DNA of 64,000 nucleotides from Fimbriiglobus sp043785105 (GCA_043785105.1 JAYVXO010000247.1:1-64000), one strand, 5' to 3'. Shown: positions 1 to 11,453, counted from the first letter of the stretch. A program made the numbers and translations. Notes: a model not told the origin generated them from the letters alone.

Positions 1-10
1 ATTTCCGAGG

Positions 11-32
11 GGCCGGAAAGTCCATTCCGGCC
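11..32. terminator. Hairpin at the window edge, possible terminator
   Basis: An inverted repeat with 8-bp arms (GGCCGGAA / TTCCGGCC) and a 6-nt loop. No U-tract follows on either strand; on the plus strand it is followed by TAGAAAAATAG. It could end transcription from a gene outside the window or from the minus-strand gene ending at 299. No gene is supported in 33-298: short open frames there have no recognisable domain or good ribosome site. Confidence 0.4.
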
Positions 33-298
33 TAGAAAAATAGTATGTTCAGGTGGGTAACGGGGGAGATTTTACCCACAGGAATCCGGGAAGAGCCAAA
101 ATGTAGTATGAACTGTTTACTCGATTTCTTGGAAATAACCAGACCCCGCCTTGTTTCGGAATGCGATATTTTGACTTCGTGTAGTCGACGACCGTGAGTT
201 GTTTTGGTGGTTTCGGATTCTGCTTCGGTTCTGCGAAACAAACGAGAGATAAATGGCGTGCAACTGCCGAAGAAATGGTAGTCGAGGTAGCTTGCGAA

Positions 299-913
299 TT
301 ATGGAAGTAGTTCGGCAACCGGTAGCGATGCGACCAATTGACCATCAAGCATCAACGGGATGGAATCTGTTGATGAGTAGTCTTGGCGATGGGTGTAACC
401 GGCTGTTTCGCTCGGCCTACTTGGCTGCGTGTAGACTTCAATTTGCGAATCGGGGAGGTTGATAATCCAATATTCTGGGATACCAGCACGGGCGTAGATT
501 GGGCCTTTGACCTCGCGATCAAGCCGCAGCGAACTGTCGGCCACTTCGACAACGATCCCGCATTCGGCGGCGGACGGATGTCGATGACCGAAGGTTCGTC
601 GATCTCCGCGAACAATTGCCGCATCGGGCTCCGGCTCGCTGACTTCGAGGGTGATGGGGAGTTGATTTCGTGAGCGCCAGCCATTCGGCAGCAAACGCTT
701 GAGATCCTCATCCAACCGATCCACTGTGGAGGCATGAGGTGTATTTTGCATGGGTTTGTTCACCAGGAAACCGTCAAGCAGTTCCACGCGGTCTGCAGTG
801 GTCAGAATGTCATTTTCGATCATGTCGTGGTAGTTCGCCACGGACAGTCGGAACAAAATGTCCGTGTTCAAAAGCGAAAAAGAGGTGGAAAGTGCTGGGG
901 CCATTGCGTTCAT
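299..913 (-). CDS. Uma2-family (DUF820) putative restriction-like endonuclease
   Basis: The 204-residue protein has the layout of the Uma2/DUF820 family, a PD-(D/E)XK nuclease-fold group greatly expanded in planctomycetes and cyanobacteria. Visible landmarks are the N-terminal 'YHDMIENDILTTADRVELLDGFL' type region, an acidic EPEPDAAIVRG segment, and the core strand GIVVEVADSS followed by the 'YARAGIPEYWIINL' signature near residue 150. An AGGAGG site lies 6 nt before the chosen ATG, which fixes the start. It stands alone, with a hairpin between it and ppdK upstream. The biological substrate of the family is unknown, so the nuclease activity is inferred from fold only. Confidence 0.85.
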   Translation of the reverse strand: MNAMAPALSTSFSLLNTDILFRLSVANYHDMIENDILTTADRVELLDGFLVNKPMQNTPHASTVDRLDEDLKRLLPNGWRSRNQLPITLEVSEPEPDAAIVRGDRRTFGHRHPSAAECGIVVEVADSSLRLDREVKGPIYARAGIPEYWIINLPDSQIEVYTQPSRPSETAGYTHRQDYSSTDSIPLMLDGQLVASLPVAELLP

Positions 914-956
914 GTAAAACCTCCTAACCCATCAACACCAAATTGACCGCCGACAA

Positions 957-987
957 GCAAACCGGAGGTCGAATACCTCCGGTTTGC
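957..987 (-). terminator. Hairpin terminator after ppdK
   Basis: Perfect 13-bp arms (GCAAACCGGAGGT and its complement) around a 5-nt loop, 20 bp past the ppdK stop. No clear U-tract follows, as for most hairpins in this window, so termination efficiency is uncertain. Confidence 0.65.
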
Positions 988-1007
988 AGAACGAATCCGA
1001 GAGCCAA

Positions 1008-3680
<2,673 letters not shown>

Positions 3681-3832
3681 CGGAACAAATCTCTGGAAGG
3701 GAGGAACCGTTCGCCACCGAAATGGGGCCGTGAACAACTATCGCAGTCTGATTTAGCGGAACGTCTCGTGATAGGCAAACCGATGGGCATCGGGTAGAAT
3801 TGCGAAGTCAAGCAAAAACCGGAGACCAGACG

Positions 3833-4210
3833 ATGTACACCACCACGATCGACAAATCCACAATCCCCGCCGATTTAGTGCCTGGCGTTGAGGCCGCGAA
3901 TGAACGGCTAATCGTGACACTCCGAAAATTGAGTGTAGCATTCGATGTTACTGCAACTTGGCACGGCGGCTTGGTTCAGGGTCTGCAAAAGGTGTATTTG
4001 GACTTGGCCGCAGTTCACAAAGATCGAGAGTATTCGGTTAAAGAGTACGCCTATCCGGAATCCGATTTCCGCGATGTGAACCAAACAAAACTTCCCGACC
4101 TGCACGATCAACACGGTGTTTTCGGTAGGGCATTGAAACGGTTGATCATGGACGATCTGAAAGAACAAATTGCGCGCACAAAAGCCTTTAGCCTCGCCGG
4201 AGTCGAGTAA
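3833..4210 (+). CDS. Hypothetical protein
   Basis: A 125-residue soluble protein starting MYTTTIDKSTIPADL; GGAGA ends 7 nt before this ATG, which makes it a better start than the ATG 33 bp upstream. I do not recognise a family. The protein is mixed charged with no signal peptide or membrane segment, and it has one histidine-rich patch (DLHDQHGVFGRALKR) near the end. The next gene starts 1 nt after its stop, so the two are probably co-transcribed and translated together. Function unknown. Confidence 0.7.
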   Translation: MYTTTIDKSTIPADLVPGVEAANERLIVTLRKLSVAFDVTATWHGGLVQGLQKVYLDLAAVHKDREYSVKEYAYPESDFRDVNQTKLPDLHDQHGVFGRALKRLIMDDLKEQIARTKAFSLAGVE

Positions 4211-4211
4211 A

Positions 4212-4526
4212 ATGCCCGGCCCTACCCTGTCCCAACGGATCGAAGAACTGAAGCAAGAGTTGAACGAAATTCAACAGTCGATCGTCAGAATCGAAACGAG
4301 TAACGAGTACAACGAAGAGTACTATCAACGAGAACTCGATCGCCTCCGTGCCTCAATCGACAAGCTCACGGACAAAATCGCAGCACACGACAATCGCCTC
4401 ACATCGCTCGACGAACGCACCAAGTCGCTGGAGAAACTGAACGATCGCACCTGGCAAATCGCCCCGATGGTCATTTCTGTTGTCGGCGTTCTGATTTCCC
4501 TTCTCGTCGCTTACTTCAAAAAGTGA
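4212..4526 (+). CDS. Small tail-anchored coiled-coil membrane protein
   Basis: The 104-residue product from MPGPTLSQRIEELKQ is heptad-rich and strongly charged over residues 5-75 (a coiled coil), then has a single hydrophobic segment near the C-terminus (IAPMVISVVGVLISLLVAYF) and a two-lysine tail. This is a tail-anchor topology with the coil in the cytoplasm. It follows the gene at 3833 after a 1-nt gap, so it likely scaffolds or anchors that partner; this pairing is inference. It resembles many small 'hemolysin XhlA'-like or DUF1640-like coiled-coil proteins, but no family is certain. Confidence 0.7.
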   Translation: MPGPTLSQRIEELKQELNEIQQSIVRIETSNEYNEEYYQRELDRLRASIDKLTDKIAAHDNRLTSLDERTKSLEKLNDRTWQIAPMVISVVGVLISLLVAYFKK

Positions 4527-4572
4527 ACACGCTGCGGAAAAAACCTCACCTTGTGTCGTGTTCATTATCAAC

Positions 4573-5043
4573 ATGACCGCTTCGCAACTGGCCGAATGGT
4601 TCGATGCTCACGCGGCACCTTTGACGCTCTTCGCGCGGCAGCACTGCGGCGACCCCGAAGCCGTCGTGCAGGATGCGTTTTGCAAGTTTGCGCACCAACG
4701 CACACTGCCGGATGAACCTGTCGCGTGGCTTTATCGTGTGGTGCGGAACGGGGCGATTGATGCGGGGCGGGCGGAGCATCGGCGTGCGAAGAGGGAAGCG
4801 ATCGTGGCCAAGCCGGTGCGGTGGTTCGCGGAAACGGCGGTGGACGGGCTGGAGGCGACCGAAGCGGTCGCGGCACTGGAATCGTTGCCACAGGAACAAC
4901 GGGAAGTCATCGTGGCGCGGCTCTGGGGCGGGATGAACCTCGAACAAATCGCCGCCACCGTGGGGTGTTCGGCCAGCACGGTGTACCGACGGTACGAAAC
5001 GGGTCTTGCGACATTACGCGAACGCTTGGAGGGGAAACCATGA
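4573..5043 (+). CDS. ECF-type RNA polymerase sigma factor
   Basis: A 156-residue sigma-70-like protein with region 2 (HCGDPEAVVQDAFCKFAHQ ... WLYRVVRNGAIDAGR, residues about 23-80) and region 4 with a helix-turn-helix (LPQEQREVIVARLWGGMNLEQIAATVGCSASTVYRRY, about 105-145). The ATG at 4573 is preferred; an in-frame GTG 15 bp upstream is possible. Its stop overlaps the ATG of the membrane protein at 5040 (ATGA), the usual linkage of an ECF factor and its anti-sigma partner. Likely target genes include the secreted protein gene just downstream, which is inference from synteny. Confidence 0.88.
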   Translation: MTASQLAEWFDAHAAPLTLFARQHCGDPEAVVQDAFCKFAHQRTLPDEPVAWLYRVVRNGAIDAGRAEHRRAKREAIVAKPVRWFAETAVDGLEATEAVAALESLPQEQREVIVARLWGGMNLEQIAATVGCSASTVYRRYETGLATLRERLEGKP

Positions 5044-5453
5044 TCGACAAACTGACCCGATTCACCCCGGTGACAACACTGAACCGGGACGAGATGCTCT
5101 TCCAAGCGGGCCGCGCGTCGGGTCGCAGTCCACGCATCTGGAAGTGGCTTGTTGGGGGATTAACTTTGTCACAAACCGTCATGTTGGCCGCATGGTTTTG
5201 GTTGACGCCGGTTACCAGCAGTCCGGTCGTACCCGCGATGGCTGTTGAAGCCACACCACTGTTGATTCCCGAGACGCCACCCCAGGCGCCAGCATCCCCG
5301 ACACCCGACCCGAGTTCGTACCTCGAACTTTCTCGTCACATGTCAGACGACGGTTTTCCGCGCTCGGCTCCTGGTCCGAACGAGACCGGGCCGGTTTCAC
5401 CACCGTTGACTGCTGGTAGCCGACTGAGGTCGATTTCTCACCTGAACTTTTAA
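5040..5453 (+). CDS. Membrane protein translationally coupled to the ECF sigma, possible anti-sigma
   Basis: A 137-residue protein with a short cytoplasmic N-terminus (RDEMLFQAGRASGRSPRIWKWLVGG), one membrane segment at about residues 37-57 (LTLSQTVMLAAWFWLTP) and a proline-rich outer domain (TPPQAPASPTPDPS). The ATGA overlap with the sigma gene implies coupled translation at fixed ratio. It has no recognisable zinc anti-sigma motif (HxxxCxxC), unlike the anti-sigma at 33952, so calling it an anti-sigma rests on position and topology only. Confidence 0.6.
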   Translation: MIDKLTRFTPVTTLNRDEMLFQAGRASGRSPRIWKWLVGGLTLSQTVMLAAWFWLTPVTSSPVVPAMAVEATPLLIPETPPQAPASPTPDPSSYLELSRHMSDDGFPRSAPGPNETGPVSPPLTAGSRLRSISHLNF

Positions 5454-5476
5454 CCCTGATTCGTCTGGAGTTGACC

Positions 5477-6928
5477 ATGAACCGACAATTGTTTGCCGTG
5501 GTGTTACTGTTGCTCACGTCATCCGTCAGCCAAGCCCAACCGGAGCCGGAGCCGAAAGATGACAAAGTCACAATTCCGCTAATGCTCTCCCCTGCTGCGC
5601 TGCCGAAGCCGCTGTCGCGGTATTACCTCTACCCGGAATACGGCGACCAGCAGCCAGGGGAGCGCGTCTCCGGTTTCATGAAGTGCTTCATGGAGCAGGC
5701 GTTTTTTTTTAACGGCGACAACGACCTGAAGCGTAGCAAATGGCTCGAAATGCCACTCGCCGAATTGCCGGCGGACGTGCGGGAACTCGCCGGGATTCAT
5801 GACGGCATTGCGTACTCGCCCAAGTACGCCAAGTTGATGGTCTACATGGATCAGGCGGCACGATACACCCGCGTCGAGTGGAACGAGTGGTTCAACCTTC
5901 GCAACGATGGCATCAACACGTTGCTACCCGAAGTGCAGAAGATGCGCACCTTGGCCGTTGTGTTGAAACTACGGATGCGTGGCGAAATCAAAAACGGGGA
6001 ATTTGATCGGGCGATCCAAACCGCAAAGTCATTATTCGGGTTGGCGCAAGCGCTGGAGCAACACCCGTCGATTATCGGTAACCTCGTCGGTGTTGCCATT
6101 GCCGGTCTTGCGATCAACGGGCTGGAAGAAATGGTCCAACAACCGGGTTGCCCCAATTTGTTCTGGTCGTTCGTTGATTTACCGAGTCCGTTAATGAGTT
6201 TTCGGCGGGGCATTGAAGGCGAACGAGTTTTCTTGGTGGCGCAGCTCAAAGATTTTATGGTCGCCGATCGGGCCTTCAGTCCACTCGAACTGGAGCGTTA
6301 CCTGCAGTCCATCGAAGAAATTGTTTCCATGAACGGACGCTCCGGAGAGAGTGTCCTGGAGAAAGTGATTCAGCAACCGCGGGTTCGGTTTGCGATGTTC
6401 GCCCTCGATGAAAAACGGGTCGGTGCCGCGCGCGAACGGCTGACCGTGTACGGCAAGTTGAAGCCGGATGCCGTCAAAACGTTTTCGCCACTGCAAGTCG
6501 TCATCACCGATGACCTCTTGCAATTTGAAATCATCCGCGACGACATGATGAAAGTGTTAAACCTGCGGACAGCCGCTGAGCGGGAAAAATTCATGGACGA
6601 CAAACTGTATCGAGCCATGCGATCGGAGCTACTTCTTGCCCCGATTTTGTTGCCGGCACTTTCACGGGCCAGTGTCGCCACCGCGAGACTCGATCAACGG
6701 ATCGCGTACCTCCGGATCATCGAAGCGATTCGCCTTCATGCCCTCAGCAACGGTGGCAAACTCCCCGCCACACTCGCCGAAATCCAACTGCCGATTCCAC
6801 TGGACCCCATTTCTGGCAAGGCATTCGAGTACACCGTGAAAGACGGTGTCGCTACGCTACATGGTGAAATTCCACTACGGGGTAACCCACAGATGAACCG
6901 TTACTACGAACTCCGGGTGCGAAAATAG
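5477..6928 (+). CDS. Secreted planctomycete protein of unknown function
   Basis: A 483-residue protein with a clear signal peptide (MNRQLFAVVLLLLTSSVSQAQ). The ATG at 5477 has CTGGAG 7 nt upstream; a TTG two codons earlier abuts that site and is less likely. The middle part is helical. The C-terminal 70 residues carry the pattern 'EAIRLHALSNGGKLPATLAEI...P.DPISGKAFEYTVKDGVATLHG', which recurs in many planctomycete exported proteins next to sigma genes (family memory, no named enzyme). It lies 23 bp after the putative anti-sigma gene and is probably in the same operon. A run of nine Ts (5702-5710) encodes Phe-Phe-Phe and could be a slippage site. Confidence 0.75.
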   Translation: MNRQLFAVVLLLLTSSVSQAQPEPEPKDDKVTIPLMLSPAALPKPLSRYYLYPEYGDQQPGERVSGFMKCFMEQAFFFNGDNDLKRSKWLEMPLAELPADVRELAGIHDGIAYSPKYAKLMVYMDQAARYTRVEWNEWFNLRNDGINTLLPEVQKMRTLAVVLKLRMRGEIKNGEFDRAIQTAKSLFGLAQALEQHPSIIGNLVGVAIAGLAINGLEEMVQQPGCPNLFWSFVDLPSPLMSFRRGIEGERVFLVAQLKDFMVADRAFSPLELERYLQSIEEIVSMNGRSGESVLEKVIQQPRVRFAMFALDEKRVGAARERLTVYGKLKPDAVKTFSPLQVVITDDLLQFEIIRDDMMKVLNLRTAAEREKFMDDKLYRAMRSELLLAPILLPALSRASVATARLDQRIAYLRIIEAIRLHALSNGGKLPATLAEIQLPIPLDPISGKAFEYTVKDGVATLHGEIPLRGNPQMNRYYELRVRK

Positions 6929-7001
6929 TTCCCCTTGGCGCCCTGCTAACACAACGGTATTCGCACGTCACCTAGGGTGGGTTTCTCTCGGAGGGCACGC
7001 A

Positions 7002-7682
7002 ATGCAACGGTTGGCGATCTTCTCAATAATCGTTGCGATTGTGGCAAGTACCGGGTGTACGCTCGACGAGTTCAGCCGCAACCAAGGTGGCTTTCGCAAC
7101 AAACCGGTGGACGTTCCTGATGTCTCGCCAGCGTCTCGGGAACTGTCTGCGCGTGTCGATGCTCTCGGGCACGAACTCATGACCCAGAACCCGTTTCTGG
7201 GCGTGAACCCGACGTTCAGTGTCGTCGGTCGCAAAGAGCTAGAGATCTACCACCCGGACCAAAACGGCGTGATGATTTCCGAAGGGCTAGTGGAACGCTG
7301 CAAAAACGATCAAGAACTGTCCGCTGTGCTTGCCACCGAACTGGCCAAGATGAGTGCCGAAGCCCGTGCCAGCAAGCGGATGCGAATCGCGGAGCCACTA
7401 CCAATGCTGGCGGATGCCGGGGCCGCAACGCCCGGTGGCAATGCCGACCCGAACCAACTGACCGCCCAAGCGATTTTTGACAAGCAACTCGCACCGTCGT
7501 CTCGTAGCAAATCGAAGACAATTGAAGACCCCGATAAGATCGCAGCGTCCATTCTGCAAAGCGCAGGCATCGACGTGGCCACCTTGCAGAAAGTCGCCCC
7601 ACTTCTGGAAGAGTCGAAACGAAAAAGCGCGACCGGCAAGCAACTCGGCGCACGCGGTGACGCCCCAAAATGGTCGCAGTGA
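7002..7682 (+). CDS. Lipoprotein, M48-like peptidase fold with lost zinc ligands
   Basis: The 226-residue product has a lipoprotein signal (VASTGC, Cys19). Residues 43-120 follow the M48 (Ste24/HtpX-like) peptidase pattern: 'NPFLGVNPTFSVVGRKELEIYHPDQNGVMISEGLVERCKNDQELSAVLATELAKM'-type spacing, where the family has AVLAHE..H. Here the HExxH motif is TELAK: Thr112 and Lys116 replace both histidines while Glu113 remains. It is therefore probably an inactive scaffold or inhibitor-like protein on the outer or inner membrane. The C-terminal part is low-complexity and lacks the third zinc ligand region. The neighbouring sugar importer starts 116 bp downstream. The homology is read from motif shape only. 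Confidence 0.6.
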   Translation: MQRLAIFSIIVAIVASTGCTLDEFSRNQGGFRNKPVDVPDVSPASRELSARVDALGHELMTQNPFLGVNPTFSVVGRKELEIYHPDQNGVMISEGLVERCKNDQELSAVLATELAKMSAEARASKRMRIAEPLPMLADAGAATPGGNADPNQLTAQAIFDKQLAPSSRSKSKTIEDPDKIAASILQSAGIDVATLQKVAPLLEESKRKSATGKQLGARGDAPKWSQ

Positions 7683-7798
7683 TTGTGTGAATGGTTGATT
7701 CCTTTCTTGTGAACGCTTGCTCTCGCATCCAGAAACTGTATTTTGTTACCAACCTTTAGGAATGTCCTCTCCCTCTTCATTGGTCTGAGGTTGGTCTT

Positions 7799-8866
7799 AT
7801 GCGCACCCTCTCTCGTGTCATGGCATTGTTGGTCGCTGGCTTAGTCATCTTGGCGATCCCAGCGTGCGGTAAAAATGGCGGCGGTGGTGGTTCCACATCG
7901 ACGAAGAAAACCAAAGTCGCCGTCGTCAGTAACTGCACTGCTGAATTCTGGTCGATTGCCGAAGCGGGCGCGAACAAGGCGTCGAAGGATTTCGACGTGG
8001 ATGTCGTGTTCCGCCAGCCGAAGTCCAATACCGTGGTCGATCAGATGGACATCGTGAACGACCTCGTTCGCGTCGGTGTCAGTGGGCTGGCAGTGAGTGT
8101 GAATAAGCCGGACGAGCAAACGCCCGCGCTCCAGGGGATTGCCGGGAAGGTGAACCTCATCACGATGGACAACGACGCGAAAGACAGCAAACGTAAGTGC
8201 TACATCGGCGTGAACAACTATGAGGCCGGGAAAGCGGTCGGGCGGTTGATTAAGAAAGCGTTACCCAATGGCGGGACTCTCGCACTGTTCATCGGCACCA
8301 CGGCGTCGGCGAATGCAATTGATCGAATTGGTGGCGTACTCGATGAACTCGCGGACAAAAAAGACGCCCCCCGCAACGCCGGAGCCACGGTCGGCAAGTT
8401 CAAGCTCGATGGCATTTACACCGATGACACGGACCAAGTCAAAGCCCAGGACAAAGCCAAGGACGTTCTCGAAAAGCTGCGTGGCACGCCGAACTTGTGC
8501 ATGGTCGGCCTGTACGCTTACAACCCGCCTGCCATCTTGATGGCGGCTCGCGGTAAGGGACTGGACGGCAAAGTGACTATCGTCGGCTTCGACGAAGATT
8601 GGGCGACGTTGAAAGGCATTCAGGACGGCAAAATCCTCGGCACCGTGGTCCAAGACCCGTTCAACTACGGCTACAAATCGGTGGAGATTCTGGCCGCACT
8701 CGCCAAGGGCGATTCGTCCAAAGCGATCGACCAAGACATTGCTTACCGCGTCGTGACCAAAGACGGCGCACCGGAAGAAACCGTCAACGGCGTGAAGGTT
8801 CTGAACATTAAAGGGACCGAGTTCGAGGCGAAGTTGCGTGCGGATTTGGACTCGGTCAAGAAGTAA
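7799..8866 (+). CDS. Sugar ABC transporter substrate-binding lipoprotein
   Basis: A 355-residue periplasmic binding protein of the ribose/xylose type (type 1 fold). The signal sequence ends in AIPAC, a lipobox that anchors the protein to the membrane; a Gly-rich linker follows. Family marks are 'VAVVSNCTAEFWSIAEAGANKASKDFDVDV', 'GVSGLAVSVNKPDEQTPALQG', 'IGVNNYEAGKAVGRLIKKAL' and 'TIVGFDEDWATLKGIQDGKILGTVVQDPFNYGYKSVE'. It is the first gene of a binding protein-ATPase-permease operon. The ligand is probably a pentose or hexose but cannot be told from sequence alone. Confidence 0.92.
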   Translation: MRTLSRVMALLVAGLVILAIPACGKNGGGGGSTSTKKTKVAVVSNCTAEFWSIAEAGANKASKDFDVDVVFRQPKSNTVVDQMDIVNDLVRVGVSGLAVSVNKPDEQTPALQGIAGKVNLITMDNDAKDSKRKCYIGVNNYEAGKAVGRLIKKALPNGGTLALFIGTTASANAIDRIGGVLDELADKKDAPRNAGATVGKFKLDGIYTDDTDQVKAQDKAKDVLEKLRGTPNLCMVGLYAYNPPAILMAARGKGLDGKVTIVGFDEDWATLKGIQDGKILGTVVQDPFNYGYKSVEILAALAKGDSSKAIDQDIAYRVVTKDGAPEETVNGVKVLNIKGTEFEAKLRADLDSVKK

Positions 8867-8874
8867 TTCCTACC

Positions 8875-8904
8875 GTGTCACCGCGAAGCTCTTCGCGGTG
8901 ACAC
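8875..8904 (+). terminator. Intra-operon hairpin after the binding-protein gene
   Basis: Perfect 14-bp arms (GTGTCACCGCGAAG and complement) with a 2-nt loop, 8 bp past the binding-protein stop and 22 bp before the ATPase start. Such structures typically stabilise the upstream message or partly terminate, so that more binding protein than transporter is made; that role is inferred. Confidence 0.7.
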
Positions 8905-8926
8905 CTCCCATCGCACTGATCAACCC

Positions 8927-10447
8927 ATGCCCACCACTCCACCACCTCTCTTGGAAGCGCTGCACGTCCGCAAGCAGTTCCCAGGCGTGATTGCGCTGGA
9001 TGACGTATCCATCGCTGTGAACCGGGGTGAAGTCCTGGCCGTGGTCGGGGAGAACGGCGCTGGCAAATCGACGTTGATGAAGATTCTCGCCGGGGTGTAT
9101 CAGCCCGATGGTGGCGAGTTACGGCTGAACGGCGAAGTGGTTCACTTCCGTGGTCCTGCCGAGGCGTTGCAAGCCGGGATCATTCTGATTCACCAAGAAC
9201 TCAGTCTGGCGGAAAACCTCACGGTCGTTGACAACCTGTTCCTGGGCCGCGAGCGGACCTCGGGCGGCGTGCTGCAATGGTTGAGTCAGCGCACCATGAC
9301 CCGTGAAGCGGAGACGATGTTGCGGCGGGTGGGGCTGCCGGAAGTACTCCTGACTGTTCGCGTCGCCCAGTTGTCACCGGGGCAAAAACAACTCATCGAA
9401 ATCGCACGGGCTTTGGGCCAGAATGCCCGCGTGCTGATTATGGACGAGCCGACATCAAGCCTCACCCAACGGGAGACCGATCGGCTTTACGAAGTGATTG
9501 ATTTGCTGCGTTCTTCGGGCGTGTCGGTGCTGTACATTTCGCACCGTCTCGTTGAAATCACCCGAATCGTTGATCGCGCTATCGTGCTCCGAGACGGCAA
9601 GTTTTCCGGCGAGCTAAGTCGGGCACAAATCACCCACGATGCCCTCGTGAAGTTGATGGTCGGCCGCGATTTAACACAGTACTTCCCGCGAAACCATCGC
9701 CGTGTTGACGGGCAATCGGTCCTTGCCGTCTCAGGGGTGCGTTACCTGAACGGGCCAAGTGAAGCCGTCAGTTTTGACGTGCGGGCCGGGGAAGTTCTTG
9801 GCATGGCAGGGCTTGTCGGCGCCGGGCGAACCGAGTTAGCCGAAGCGGTGTTCGGGATTCGCCGCATCGTCGCGGGTACGCTCAAGATCGCCGGTGAACC
9901 GATCACGATTCGGTCGCCGATGGACGCAATCGCGGCAGGGGTATTATTAGCGCCCGAGGACCGCAAGATTCACGGCTTGATCTTGGAGGCCAGCGTCGGC
10001 TTCAACCTCAGTCTGCCGAACCTGGATAGCATCAGTGCGGCCGGTTGGCTGTTTCGCGGCCAAGAAGGGGAACTGCACCAACGGATGATTCAACGGTTGC
10101 GAGTGAAGACGCCCAATGCGGCGAAAACCGTGGGGTTCCTGTCGGGCGGCAATCAGCAAAAAGTCGTGTTCGGCAAATGGCTCGCCCGTGGGCCAAAGGT
10201 GCTGATCCTGGATGAACCGACCCGTGGCGTGGATGTCGGCGCGAAGGCCGAAATTTACACGCTGATTGATGAACTGTGCGGCCAAGGCGTCGCGGTCTGG
10301 ATGATTACCAGCGACATGGAAGAACTGCTCGGCATGTCCGACCGCGTCGTGGTGATGCACGAAGGCAAACTCACAGGCACGTTGGACCGGAAACAACTCA
10401 ACGAAGAAGCTGTCATGACACTCGCAACCGGGGGCCACGTGGCATGA
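8927..10447 (+). CDS. Sugar ABC transporter ATP-binding protein, RbsA/MglA type
   Basis: A 506-residue protein with two nucleotide-binding domains, as in RbsA, MglA and XylG. NBD1 has Walker A GENGAGKST (41-49), signature LSPGQKQ (about 148) and Walker B VLIMDEPTSSL. NBD2 has the degenerate P-loop GLVGAGRTE, the signature LSGGNQQK and Walker B VLILDEPTRGVDVGAK, which is the normal asymmetry in this subfamily. It energises uptake through the permease encoded next, with which it overlaps by 4 bp (ATGA). The length is typical. Confidence 0.95.
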   Translation: MPTTPPPLLEALHVRKQFPGVIALDDVSIAVNRGEVLAVVGENGAGKSTLMKILAGVYQPDGGELRLNGEVVHFRGPAEALQAGIILIHQELSLAENLTVVDNLFLGRERTSGGVLQWLSQRTMTREAETMLRRVGLPEVLLTVRVAQLSPGQKQLIEIARALGQNARVLIMDEPTSSLTQRETDRLYEVIDLLRSSGVSVLYISHRLVEITRIVDRAIVLRDGKFSGELSRAQITHDALVKLMVGRDLTQYFPRNHRRVDGQSVLAVSGVRYLNGPSEAVSFDVRAGEVLGMAGLVGAGRTELAEAVFGIRRIVAGTLKIAGEPITIRSPMDAIAAGVLLAPEDRKIHGLILEASVGFNLSLPNLDSISAAGWLFRGQEGELHQRMIQRLRVKTPNAAKTVGFLSGGNQQKVVFGKWLARGPKVLILDEPTRGVDVGAKAEIYTLIDELCGQGVAVWMITSDMEELLGMSDRVVVMHEGKLTGTLDRKQLNEEAVMTLATGGHVA

Positions 10448-11430
10448 AACGCATCGCAGGTGTGGTGGTATTGTTGTGCGTCATGTACGGCGCACTGTAT
10501 GCGTCGAACGACAACGCCTTTTCGTCCGGCAACCTCATTGACGTGGCGAACCGGCAAGGGTTCTACGGCGTGATGACGCTCGCGGCGGGCTTGATGATTC
10601 TCTCGGGTGGCATCGACTTGTCACTCGGGTCGGTCGTCGCCTTGGGTGCGATTCTATTCGGCGTGCTGATGAAGAACGGCATTCACCCGATGATCGCGCT
10701 GGGTGTCACGGTGTTGGCGGGGAGTTTCATCGGACTCATTCAGGGCCTGCTGGTGAACGGGTTGAAGTTACAATCCTTCCTGGTCACCCTCTGCGGCATG
10801 TTCGTTTTTCGTGGACTGGCCCGGCTGATGACCGGCGGGCGTGAAGTGGGACTGCAACAGATTTTGGAGAAGGACAATCACCCCGAGTTCAAAGGCGCGA
10901 TCGAAACGCTGAAGTATTTCTTGATTGGGAAGGAAGTCACCACGGAAGAACTGAAGTTTCCCGCCATGTTGATCGTCTTTGCCATCATCGCGGTGATCTT
11001 CGGAGCCGTGCTGCACCGAACTGTTTACGGGCGCTATTGGTACGCCATCGGCTACAGCGACCAAGCCGCACGCTATGCCGGGATTCCGGTCGGACGATAT
11101 CGGGTGGTGACGTTCGTGTTGTGTTCTAGCTTGGCCGCCTTCGCCGGGGTGTTGTTACTACTCAACTACGGCAGCGCGAAACCCGATAACGCGGCCCAAG
11201 GCTACGAACTCGAAGCGATCACTGGTGCGGTTCTGGGTGGAGTGAGTTTGCGTGGTGGTGAGGGGACGATGCTGGGCATGGCACTTGGTGCGGCGGTATT
11301 ACCGTTGCTCAGCAACTTGGTCACCTTCTTGGAAATTCCCAACGACGTGATCCCGGTCGTCGTCGGCGTCACGCTGTTTGTGGGAAGTTTCGTCGATGAA
11401 TGGGTCCGTCGTGGAGCCGCGAAACGTTAG
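10444..11430 (+). CDS. Sugar ABC transporter permease, RbsC type
   Basis: A 328-residue inner-membrane permease starting MKRIAGVVVLLCVMYG; the start overlaps the ATPase stop as ATGA. It shows the family motifs 'GFYGVMTLAAGLMILSGGIDLSLGSVVALG' and 'YWYAIGYSDQAARYAGIPVGRYR ... YELEAITGAVLGGVSLRGGEGTMLGMALGA', with about eight to ten hydrophobic segments. An inserted soluble stretch (about residues 138-165, 'GLQQILEKDNHPEFKGAIETLK') is longer than in RbsC but is seen in planctomycete members. It is the last gene of the importer operon and runs convergent to the B12-type regulator. Confidence 0.93.
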   Translation: MKRIAGVVVLLCVMYGALYASNDNAFSSGNLIDVANRQGFYGVMTLAAGLMILSGGIDLSLGSVVALGAILFGVLMKNGIHPMIALGVTVLAGSFIGLIQGLLVNGLKLQSFLVTLCGMFVFRGLARLMTGGREVGLQQILEKDNHPEFKGAIETLKYFLIGKEVTTEELKFPAMLIVFAIIAVIFGAVLHRTVYGRYWYAIGYSDQAARYAGIPVGRYRVVTFVLCSSLAAFAGVLLLLNYGSAKPDNAAQGYELEAITGAVLGGVSLRGGEGTMLGMALGAAVLPLLSNLVTFLEIPNDVIPVVVGVTLFVGSFVDEWVRRGAAKR

Positions 11431-11453
11431 CGATTCACTCGATGTCGGGCCAA

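Noticed and set aside
5702..5710. Nine-T run as a phase-variation site
   Set aside because: The reading frame is open and the run is in frame as three Phe codons; no sign of an alternative frame product. Noted in the gene entry only.
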